Shown piece by piece: positions 11,601 through 23,600 of a stretch of DNA of 64,000 nucleotides (the first letter of the stretch is position 1; each line of letters starts with the position of its first letter). The DNA is from Capitulum mitella (lineage: Eukaryota; Arthropoda; Thecostraca; Pollicipedomorpha; Pollicipedidae): assembly GCA_030062745.1 (NCBI GenBank), contig CP099844.1, positions 5,485,481 through 5,549,480 on the forward strand, read 5' to 3'. The position numbers were made by a program, and so were the translations under genes. The notes below the pieces were generated by a model. The model saw only the letters and a program-made list of their open reading frames with translations. It made no database searches and was not told where the DNA came from.

Positions 11601-14600
11601 GGTTTATGCGGTGTTCTTGGAGTACGGCCGTTAATTATGACGCCATATTTATAGGCTGTATCATCGATATTGCTTTTGTATCGTATTTGCACCGCAGGTA
11701 TGCAACGGAGGGTCCGTCAGACTCATGATAGACCACCACCGTATCTGGGTGGCGTTGATAGCATTGGAACAGCGCCAAGCGGGATCTAGCGTCAGTGCTT
11801 TTGGTGCCATTGTTCAGGTGAAGGCCCGCGATGCTATCGGAAGGGTGTGTCGCGACTTCGAGCGGGGCTGTGTTATTGTTTTCAAGAGCCAGTGCTAGGT
11901 TCACGCTGGCTTTTGTGATCGAAGAACCAAGTTGAAAAATGGTTCTTCTATGGTGTGGGCCGTGGGGTGTTCACTGAAAATATTTGGACGGCGAAAGACC
12001 AGGAGAATCGCTGCTTTTTCAAACTCAACACGGCCGGTGTATTTGGACCAAGACGTTCTGTTTCGCTGTGTCATGGATATATTCTGTGTACATTGGTGAT
12101 GATATATTGGGCTTCCTCGCACGTAACAGCACAGCGATGATGTAGTTGTGCTTCTCCGTGAGGAAAGAAGAGATTTTCAGCCTGTTTTCTGGTAAGACCG
12201 TGGCACAGGATCACTGAGCGAGTCGCGGCTGACACGGTACAGCCGCATCTGGTTGTGCCGAGTCGCGGTTTCCTTGGGGAGAACGCAGAGTGCTTCCTCT
12301 GGTTTTGGCTATATTTAGGGTGACATCTGTGGTCACTAGTGGAATGAGGTCTCGTGAACTTTAACGTCCTCCCCAACCACTGCCGGCGGTTCAGCCCGGT
12401 GTCAAGGCCTGGACCTGACAATAGCACTAGTCGTGAATCTTAAATCAGGAGATGGCTGCGAAACAGTAATTTGACTGTCCGTAAATGCGCGTGGCCTTTG
12501 GATGGTGATATACCAAAGGTACAAACGTCGGGAGGGAGAGAAAACGTCTGTCCGTTGGACAGTCGGGAGGAGTGATCGAACTTCTTATCTCAAGGTGTTG
12601 TTGTCCCAGTGCAATTTTGTGTATGCTTGAGCGAGTGCTTTTTTTGAGGAAAGATGGAATAAGATGTGCTTTTTACTTTGTCATAAAGCTGTTTTAGGAG
12701 GTGGGAGGCTGGACAGTAGTACTCTGCAATGCAGAAAGCTCTGCTGAAGGAACCAGTGGTGTCTGAAGATACATGGCGATTTTGCATGAATACGTAATAG
12801 TGATCATATATATGTTGCAAAATCAAACATTATATGTTTTCCTGTGCATTAAATTTAAGATAAATTGCCTAAAATTGGTGCCTTTTCTTGCAAATTTCAT
12901 CATATGCCTGTGGCATATGACAAAAGTTGACATTTGCCCCCCCCCCCCTGAGGAAAATCCTGGGTACGTGCCTGGCCTGAATCACGCATACCAGAGGCCA
13001 GCAGACGCGTAGGAAAGGCTGTAGGATCCAGCCAAACAAGGAGCACCTTGGAAAGAGTTGCACACCGTGTGATTTGAACACGCGAACCGTAAGAAGAGAC
13101 GTCGAGAAATTTACGCCCAGTAATCCACGGTTGACGATATATTGAAATGGACAAAACAGCGCCTACGGCCTGCGTAAAATATCGTTGGCGTATTTCAGTA
13201 GGGTAACCTTGAGTGTGATAGGTCGTAGTGGGAGAAGCGTGCCTTCGAGGGCACCTTGGTTCACAGGCTGAAGTACGGTTCGTTTATGGGAGGACGAAAC
13301 CCGTTTTTGGTCCCGACCTTGAGCGAAATGTTTTAGTGCTCTGGGACGGTGGATTCGTACGGCGGAGAATGGCGATGTGCGTCGGTTGAGTTTCAGTGTG
13401 TGGGGAACCCGACGGTTAGGCTCCGTCCAGGGACGCCTCCGAGCGGCCGCTGTGTCTCAGTGGGTTTAGCGTTTGTGATGGCTCCGCCGGGGCGGGCGAC
13501 GCCAGCTATAGGCCCGGCTTTGGTTACCTGCCGATCACCTTGGGAAACTCGTGTGAGGACCGGCAGGCGCAGTAGCTGCCTCTGAACACCGAATGAAGAG
13601 CTATGGCCCGGGAGGCTTTGAAAGGCTCTGTTGAAAGCTCCTGGCGGGGTTTCTGCTGACATTTACGGAGTCTGTGTATCATTCTGCCGGATGCGATGCA
13701 TCATGGTGATTAGTAGTTTCCGCCGACGACTCGAAAACTTGAGGTGACGAAACGGCATCATGTACGAATCGATGTATTAAGCAAAAACGTGTAAATGGAT
13801 CGTCCATTCGTTACCAGTCATCTTTAATCTTTATTCTGGCTGTTCATCATCTCAGCCACCACGCACCATTTGCGGATTCCAGTGATTCTAAATATCAAAC
13901 ACGTGATACTTTATCATGATCTTTCCAGTGCCACATGGTGCCATACGAGCGTTAATGTTCATGTTCATGTTCGGTTTATTTCGAATCTTTCCACCGCGTG
14001 GATTATTGTTTGATTCAAGTCAGTACAGTACAGTACATATGCAATAGTCATACAGATAAAATAAGGCAGTCAGACACGTCAAGCTATAAGAGAAAGTTGG
14101 TCAAGTTTACGCACAAGCTCTCCACGGGTTCGAGAGACGGTGATGTCCGGCGGCAGGCGGTTCCAGGAGGAGGCCGCGCGATAGGAAAAAGTCCTGCGGG
14201 CCACAGACAGACGAAAAGTCGGCGGCTCTAAGGCGCCAGCGGCCGACGTTCGGGTGACACGCTGGGACACGACGGTACGTGGAATGAACAGGGACCGGAT
14301 CGCTACCGGAGCACGCGAGTCGTTCAGGGCTCGGAAGACACCAATGCTGTCGCGCCTCGCAACTAGGTCACGTAAGACGCGCCAGCCGAGCGCCCTCAAG
14401 ATCGCCGACACCGACTCCCGCTTACGAGCCCCGGAGACGATCCTGGCCCCGAAGTTTACCACTCTCTGAACTCTGTTGAGGTGGCACGACGCGGCCCCGC
14501 CCCAGACCGAAAGGCAGTAAAGAATGTGGGGGAAAACATGTGACTGGATTAGGAGTGTAAGGACCTCTGGCGTAAGGTGGTGACGTATCTTATATAAACA

Positions 14601-17600
14601 GAGCAGGGTGGAGTTGCACTTTTTGGCAACCTTGGATATGTGCTCCTCCCAGGACAAGGAGTTGTCGATGGTGACCCCCAGCATCTTCACGGAAGAAGAA
14701 GGGGTTAGTATGTGGCCGTCAAAGTTAAGATGGGAGGATGTGGTCTTCTTGAGGTTATGAGCTGTGCCGACAAGGAGAAGGGTTGTTTTCAAGGAATTGG
14801 ATGTAAAGTAGGATTGGACGGCAAGGAGAGCCTCTTCTTGCCGGGATTTTAGGATGGATAAGTGGTCGAGATGTGCGGAGTCTAGCAGCTGGGTGTCATC
14901 GGCATAGGATACTAGACGTCCGTGAGGCAGATAGGATGGCTAATGGCCCGTTTTCCGCTTGACGTAGCCTTCCGACCTCTGCGCCGTGGCGTTTCGCTCT
15001 GTGTGTCGACTGGACGCGGCCGGCCTGACGTGTGTCGCTGTCTCGCGTCCAGGGGACCACAGCCAGCTGTCCGAGTCTCACCCGTTCGTAGACCCGGCGT
15101 CGGCACCGCGGCCGCTGGTCTACACGCCCCGCGACGAGCCAGTCAAGCTGAGCCCGGCCTGGGAGGCGAGCAACGTGCCGCCCGAGCAGCTCAACTTCCT
15201 GGACGTCACCGCCGAGAAGCTGCCCGACGACGAGCCGCCGCAGGACAGGTCAGTGGCCGACCCCGCCGGCCTCGCCGACCGCAGGCAGGCCGTGGTCCGA
15301 CCCGGAGAAGGCTCGTGGCTGATCTGAGGGAGATCTGCTGCGTGCCGTGGAAGGTCGGCAGTTAACCTAGGTAATGCCATTTTAATGTCATTAATGTCGT
15401 ATTAATGACATTAATCGCAGAATGTCATCACGACCCTCCTCGCAAGAGGAGGGCCTCTCCCTGGCCCGGGAGAGGCTGTTCAGTTAGGCAACATGTTGAC
15501 CCTCATGGGGACGTCAGAGGAGATAAATGACTGGCCTGTCAAGTGTCAAATCCAGACACAGTTCGCATGATGTGAAAGTTAAATTTCAATCTTTGTCTGT
15601 TGAACAATGAAATTTGATACCCGTCAGAGCGGCTCATCATCTGTGAAAATGCCAGCCGTGGTTGGCTGGCTGCTGGCTCGAAGTTGCAGAATGAAGGGGT
15701 CTTTTATCCCCGGGAGCTATCTTTACATCTGGGAAGGAGGCCGTGGCGCCATGACGTAAGTGCGAACGTCACGGCATCAGGGTCGTTAGGAGACCGCTCC
15801 CAGGTCCAGGAAAAGGCGAGCTGATGGGAGCCGTCCGTGAGCGCGGGCCGTTGGCCGCCGCCGGGCGCGTGCGACTGTGGCCTCCTGACACAGTGGCAGC
15901 CAGTCTGCCTGTGTCCGGCGGCGGTCACTCGCGACAGGCAGTACCATCACGCCCAGCAGGGCGCGGTCGAGCCGGGCGGGCTCATTTCGTGCCTGTCATC
16001 ATCAGCATAAGAGGGCGGGGGCGGATGCCACCTGCACGGTCAGTCCTCTGTTCCTCTGTTGTGTCGGGACAGGATGCCGTCGAGGCTACCGTGCCATTCA
16101 CCGGCGTTGTATCCGCCGGCCAGAGCAGGGCGCGGCCTGCTCTGTCCCACACGTCCGCTCCGTCGAGTATTGCCTCCGCTATCGGCAGACGATGGCGCGG
16201 GCGCGGGACACGGTTATTCCCCGCACCGAGGCGGTGCATACTGAGGCTCGGACCGTCCTCTCCCCCCTCCGCGGCCTCAGCGGGCTGGGTGCGGTCTGGC
16301 CAGGTCCGCGTGGTATCGAAGCACACCACGCGTCGGTCCACTATCGATTTCACTTTGATGGCTGCACGAGCGGCTGAAGCGAGGCTGCCCCTGCTGGGTG
16401 GTGTGTGCACGGCTCTGTATCACGGCACTGCCGTCGTCTGACGTGTGATCTTTGAGGTCGCAGCGTTTGTATGGGACGTAAAATGAACGAGTACGATGAG
16501 TTCATCTCATTTTTATGGCGTTGTGGTGATTGTCGAGAAAGGTATTGATTAAAATGGTTCCGTTTGTCCCTCGACGAAGATTCCGTTGCTGCCTTGCTTG
16601 ATTTGTAGAACAGGCCCAATATTCTGTGGTAGTTCACACAGTTCTACAAAGCGGTGAGGAGGGTACGGGCCGGGAAGTCCGTTTCCAGACTAACGCTCCC
16701 TATGAACCCTTCGCCTGCGCGTAGACGGCAGTGCGGTCTCCCTGCCGCGGGCGCCTCCCGAAGCCGGCCGTGTGAGCGGGGCTCAGCGGGCTCGGCGCCG
16801 GGTGTCAGGCGGGAGCACTGTTGCTGCTGAGCCGAGTCGGCCGTTCGATCGGCCTCGACGGACGGAGCCGTTCCACGCGCCTCCGCGCCGCCCGCGCACT
16901 CGTATCGTTAGCGAGAGATCGGGTGGTCTGTGACACCTGCAGCTGTGCGTTCAGGCTGCGAGCAGGTGGAAAGGCGAGCTCGCGATGTAAGTCTTCTTAC
17001 ATGCACTGGCTGGTTTACGAAGAAGTGTTGCAGCTCGGAATTTTAGTGGCCGAGTGAGTGAGAAGCTCACCGTAGCCATCCTTTCGGTTCTCTGTTTGCG
17101 CTTTGGTGTTGCAAGTTCATTGCACTCAAGAGTCCTCCTTGAAGTGAAAGCCTGCTTATTTTCGCTTGTCACCCCCACTTCTCCGGCGTTCAGGTGACTG
17201 GCGCTAGGCCAGATGATGACTGGAAATCGCCGACTTCCCTCCGATTGCCGCCGGCGTGACCGTTCCCGGGCTAAATATTCTAGCCGGCGGGTCACAAGGG
17301 CCGTGTCTGGGTTAATTCCGCCGGCGGCCGATGTCTGTCGGCGCCGCAGGCAGCACGGTGTCAGCTTCCCTCGTGTGACGCTCGGACCGCGCCAGGTCAT
17401 CGCTCCCGTACGGCTGCCGTACCGCGCCGCCCGCTGGCCCCGGAGGAGCCGATCCCCCTCCCTCTGGCGCGCGCACAACGGTGGCGCCAAGCCGGGCACG
17501 ACCTGACCGGCGGCGGGGCGGGGCGGCAGAGGGGCGTCGTCAGCTGCGGCCGTCGGCCGGTATTGATTGCGGCCCGGCCGGTCGGTCGGCGCCGACGCAG

Positions 17601-20600
17601 CGGTGCGGCGTCCGGCGCCGGCCGGGCCGCGCCGCCCACTCGGACACGTGGTCGGCCGCGGCTCGGACGGCCCGCACCGCCGCCGTCCGTCTCCGGCCGT
17701 GGTGCGCGCCTCCGCCGCCGCCGCCTCCGCCGTCGCCGCCGCGGCCGCCGCCGCCGCGGCCGCCGCCGCCGCCGCTGCCGGGCTCCAGTGTGCTCGCCGT
17801 GTGACCCCGTTCGGCCTGTGCGAGTGCGTGTCGCTGCCGGCCGGCGCCGCGTGCGCGCGACCGGCGGCGGCGGCCGCGTTGGCGGCGCTCCAGGCGGCGC
17901 GGTGCTGCCAGGTCCCTCACCTGCGCTGCCCGCCGCCGCCGCCGCCGCCGCCGGACGGTCCTCCTAATTTGGCCGCGCTGTTGACGTCATGCGGGCGGCG
18001 GCGGCCGCCGTCGCCGAGTCTGGTGCCGTCGCCGCCGCGCCTGCTCGGCCGTCTCCTCCGCCGGCCGCAGCGGTGCCGGCTGGGGTGGGACGGCCGCAGC
18101 TGTGGCGCCGCTCGCAGCTGCGAAGACGCCTCTCTGTGCCGCCGCCGCCGCCGCCGCCGCGGAGCGCCGTGCGGCCGCGCTGGGCCGCGCGGCCTTGGCC
18201 GGCCCCGGCGGAGTAATGGCCCGGCCGAGCGCATGCCTCCGCCGGCCGGCGGCGTCTGACGCGGGAATGAGCGCCGTTTTTGTGCCAGTTCCGGCGGGCG
18301 CGGCACTGACCGCAGGCCGGCGCGCGCCGTGGACTGCCTGAGCGGCTGGGCTTCTGCTCTGCTCTCCCCTCCTCTCTCCTGCCCTCCTCTGCTCTCCCCC
18401 ACCTGGTGACGTCACGGACCGGGACCGTGCTCCGTGGGGACTGAACGGGACCGCAAACGGGGTGGCTGCTAGTAATTAGTCGGGATGTGCCACTGCCAGT
18501 GCGAAAATTGGCCGGGTGCCCGGCTGGAAGTGAAGTTGGCGTGGGGCTTTGGCGTATTTTTGTGAGGCGGTTGGCTGCTTGGCATGTGTGCCGCCCAACC
18601 GGTTTTCGGCATTATGAATGATCCCCATTTTCTTGTTTGACGATGGGTTTTACCTTTCACACTTGAGGATTTCTACCCGGACACGCCACAAAAATATCGT
18701 TCTGAGTTAGGGTGGTATACGGCTCTAGCGCTTCTCTTTATTGGGCTCGCCTAATGAGCTAAAAGGCAACGCAGGTGTTTCTCGGCGCGTAGGTGTGGTG
18801 GGTGGGGCGGAGGGGGAGGGGCTGGGCCACCACGTGGGCCGCGCTGTCTGCAGTCGGCATCATGGCTGACGAACAGACGGAACAGCTGGGACCCCACCTG
18901 GCCACCTGAACAAACCGTCTCACTGACGGAATCAGTTCGGTTCCTTCCAACCGGGGAATGCAGACATCCTTTATGTGGAGCACGTGAACACGTGCCAGTT
19001 CCGCTTTGAAATGCCACGTGGTGCGTTTGAATCTGGGACGGGCTCCCAGGCGGGCGGTTTTTGGGTGCCCCCGTTCATTTTCCCGGGCTGGAGACTTTGT
19101 CCCACCCGTCTCCTTTCCTTTTGTTTGTCCTCACGGTTCTTCCGATCGTTCTCGGGTCTGTGCGTTTCTGTCAGTTTCCCTGGAGGCCCTCTCCTCAGCT
19201 GTTCCTGCTCTGCGTTCCCCCTCTTTCCCTGTCGTCATGTCCGTCCATCCGTCCGAGAGTTCATTTACTTCCCCTCCCATGTCCGTGATTCTGGTGTTCA
19301 TGCTTTGTTTTCCCCCTCTTCTAGCTGAAGGTTCATTCCCCAGCTGTGTTGTCTTTGTCCTAAATTTTTCCGTACCTATACCATCCCGACACTGGCGCAG
19401 GTATCCCATCTTCTTACACTATGCCTGCTGCATCTTCACCTGTCATCCGTCCTCTCCTCTTTTGTCCTGCCTTCAGCCGGTCCATCTTCACCTTTGTCTC
19501 AGCCGCAACTCTCCTTTAAATTCGGTCTTCGTATCTGTCGTCTCATTGCTCTTCTCTCAACTGCTCCATCTCGGCATCTCCGCGCAGTCCCTGCAACAGG
19601 TTCTTTCCTCCCATATGCGGCATCCCGGCCTCTGTCCCCCGTCCCCGCCTGGTCTGCTCTGCTGCTCTCAGCTGATGCATCTTGGCCGCTGTCCTCCTTC
19701 CCAGCCTGCTCTGTTCTGCTGCTTTCAGGTGGTGTATCTCGTCCTCTGTCCTCCGTGCCCGCCTGGTCTGGTCTGCTGCTCTCAGCTGATGTATCCCGGC
19801 CTCTGTCCTCCGTCCCCGCCTGCTCTGCTCTGCTGCTCTCAGCTGATGTATCCCGGCCGCTGTCCTCCGTCCCACCTGCTCTGCTCTGCTTCTCTCAGCT
19901 GATGTATCCCGGCCTCTGTCTTCCGTCCCCGCCTGGTCTGCTCTGCTGCTCTCAGCTGATGTATCCCGGCCTCTGTCCTCCGTCCCCGCCTGGTCTGGTC
20001 TGCTGCTCTCAGCTGATGATGTATCCCGGCCTTTGTCCTCCGTCCCCGCCTGGTCTGCTCTGTCTGCTCTCAGCTGATGTATCTCGGCCTCTGTCCTCCG
20101 TCCCACCTGCTCTGCTCTGCCGCTCTGGGCTGCGGCTCGGCCGGGCCCGGTCTGCGGGAGGAGAAGGCAGCGACAGTCACAAACGAGGCGGGAGGGCCGC
20201 GCGCACCGGTAACGGTATCGCCAATACCGCCGACCGGTGGGCCGTGCCAGACGGTCGCCGCCGCCAACAGTGCGTGCCGACAATCAGCCGAGATTGGCCG
20301 GCCCCTCCCTCGTCCGTTCCAGTGTCTCTGTCGCGGCAGGGACTGCTCCAACATCGTATTATGACGGATCTGGCTATTGTACGTGCCGGTGGCTCTCCGC
20401 TCCGACGCCGGGTTGTAACTGAGCGGGCGGTTGTGCGTAGACGATGGCTGTGCATCCTAGTTTAAGCCGTGTCACAGATTTGCCGTTTGATTTATTGCTT
20501 AGCCGGTGGATGCGTGGAAGCCGTTTTTCGCAGCGCAATCACGACCAATTATGCCACGTCTCCACTGCGGATGCATGAAATTGGCCGAATGGCTGCGGCG

Positions 20601-23600
20601 GGAGGGATGAGGGGGCGTTGCTAGCCGGCGTGCGCGCATCCTGCTTGGCGGCGGCGATGGCGGCAGAGGCAATCACTGGCACGCGGCCGCGGTCGCTGGC
20701 GCAGGATCACAGCAGACCTCTGCTGCGGTGGAGCCCGTGGTTCGCTCTGCACCAGCCGGGCCAGTCAGCTGATCGCACGGCACGTCTCAGGATCGGCGAT
20801 CGGCGTTGCCCCGGCTGTCGGCGGACACTTGTGGCAGCGTCCGGCCGACCGGCCGGTGGCCCGTGGCGGACCAGACGGCGCTCCGACGCCGGCGGCCGAC
20901 GTCAGTGGTCGACGGCCGGTGACCGGTGACCAGTGACCTGGGGTCGACGGCCGGGGCGGCGGATCGGTGATCACTGGTCGCCCGTCAGTGATCGCCGACC
21001 GGGCGTCGGTGGTCCTTGGTCGTTGATCGCAGGTCAGTGACCATCGGTCGGCCATCAGTGACCGCTGACCAGTGACCGTCGGTCGGCTGTCAGTGACCGG
21101 CGACCAGTGACCGTCGGTCAGTGACCGGTGACCGGGTGCCACAGCGCGATGGCCGCTGCCGCCGGCGGCGAGGCGGCGCCGCTGGCCAGTCAGGAGGACC
21201 TGAGCGGCTCGGCGCTAGCCACGCCGCGCACGCTAGCCCGCCGCGGCCGGCCGGACCTGCCCGACCACGGACGCGACGTCGCCAAACGCATCTACGACCA
21301 GATGCGGCTCAGCGACGTGGAGGAGATGCAGCTGCAGGAGGAGCCCGTCGATAAGTGAGTGGAGCCGGCGCCGGCCAGCGCGGCGGGTCGCTTTCGCCGC
21401 AAGGGCGAGCAGCAGCTGTCGGCGTCAGTTCAGCGGGATGTTCTGTCGTCCGTATGTACGCTCGGCTAGCAGCAGACGGTAGCATGTCGCATTATTAGCG
21501 GCCTTGTGCTAGCTTGGTGAACGTTGGCTTGTTGTCCGCTGGGGTGGTCGTGGGTGGTCGGTCTAATCCCAGTTGTCCGCTAGCCTCGCTGTAGGTATCT
21601 GTTCGCATTGCTTGAGTCATCAGACACATTGTCAACGTCGACTCAGTCTTAAATCCCGGAATAGGTAGGGCGCTAGGTCGCTCCGTGGAACGGTAACTAG
21701 AGTGGGTTTCCGCAGCAAGTAGTGTATCTCCCTCCTCCCGCTAAAGGGTTCTTCTTGTCGGCGGTCGTTACGAACGCTCGTGTCTCGCACCAGCCACGTT
21801 GTCAAGCCTGTCGCAGCCACCACGTCTCTCGAGGCAGACTGTGGAAATGTAGTCGTGTCTCGTGAAATGTCTGAATTCTCTATTGGGCTGTGCGGGCATT
21901 TTAACGTTTATACTGTGCAAGGTACCGTATCTTGAAACGTTAACCCTATTCCGGCAGGGGGCTGAATCCGCCCCTCGCGTTTTTTTGCTTGCCAGTTCCA
22001 GGCTTTTTGACGCAGCCTCACAAAACTTGGTGACTTCTCCTAGCTATTCTTTCTACGTGCTTTGACAAAATTTTGAAATTCTATTTTGCTTAGGGGCGGA
22101 GCCAGGCAACGTTTTTGGAAGGCACCTCCAGCCATTTTTGGCCTTGTTGAGGATAGAAGAAAAATGGCTGCCAAAACTAGCGTTTTAAGATAGAACTTAA
22201 GACTTCATATGGATGTGTAGCTAAATAGTTGGGCAACGTGCAGATTTAATTTTGTTCATCTGAGGTAACATTACAAGGTCAGGTCAAGGTCAAAAGTCAA
22301 AATTTGGTTTTATAGTAATAATTTCGGAGCTATTTTTGTAATGCCAAACCCGGAACTTGTATGACGTAGAGTGGTGCCCTCTACTTGCCTATGAAGTTTT
22401 AGCATGATATCAGGTCGGGTCAGGGAGCTATGACCAAAAATGTCAGTGCACGTACCCAATATGACAATAGTCACAAAATGAATTTTTTGAAAAAAGTGAA
22501 TTGAAATGATTGAAAACGTATATAGATAATATTCAATGCACACGAGATCATTCCAAGTGGCTCCAAGGTCACTGGAGGTCATTTAAGGCCAAAGGTCACA
22601 GTTGATCCGAAGAGCGTATGACCATGACAGTTCCCCCTTTTTCATGTCCCTGGCGCACCGCCTATGCTAACGTTTTACAAACATTGTAATACGATTTGTA
22701 TTTCTTTAGCATAACAAGACTAGCAGAAACCAAAAAAGTGTTTTTGTCTTTTTTGTTCATTCGTTTGTTGAAAAACTAGTTCCCTTATTTTTGAAATCCT
22801 CGGAACGCCTATGGATTTTCTCAAAATTTTAAATGTTTGGACCAACGGTAAAAATCCCATCCATAATTTTTCGATTCATGCCAGTTTCATCAAAATCGGT
22901 CCATAAACAACGGAGTTATAGGAATTTTAAAAAATGCCCCCAGTTGTAACTTTTTTGTCCCCCTATATCCAACCTTCTTAAAATTTTGAAGACTTCTTTT
23001 TAAAGAAATGTAGTTTACGTCATGGCAAATCGATTGCCGTCTGTTGCGATGAAATCTGACTAGTAGTTCTCGAGATCTCAGGGAGAGGCAGAATCCGTCC
23101 CCCCCCTCCCCCACTGCCGGGAATCGGCCTTACCTCTAGCCCTCCGGGAATGGGTTAAACCTGAATAAACGTGCTGCTATCGTTACAGGGGTTCAGATGC
23201 AGTGTTTGTTATTTTTCTCGTTATTTCGCCTGAAGTGATATGGTTGTTGTCGTTATCGGCCTACCTGAGAATGATAGACCGTAACAACACATGTCCGAGT
23301 CCTCTCGCCGCCGTAGGCGCGCCCGGCCGGCCTCCTCACCGCAGGCACGCCCAGTACGCCCGAGATCGCCGGGCGTCGTGAGAATAGGCTGATAATTATA
23401 AAGAGCTATTGGCCTATCTGATCTAGACAATTTTGCCACTTATTTTGTGGCGATAAGGTTTCAGTGCGGCGATTGTTTCACACAGACCCCCCTGCACATG
23501 CAATGTCATAACTGACATCAGAATTCTTCCTTCATTTTGCAAACTGATTTGTTTCTCCAGATGAACTTGTTGTCACACTCGGTCGTTAACAAAGTCGTTT

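Noticed and set aside
17397-18415. Many overlapping ORFs rich in Arg, Ala, Pro
   Set aside because: CCG/GCC-rich composition suppresses stop codons in all frames; no recognisable protein.
19006-20465. Long ORFs of 298, 323 and 246 codons on both strands
   Set aside because: They are produced by a 57-bp minisatellite (57 = 19 codons) inside an ENT intron; no domain, no splice logic.
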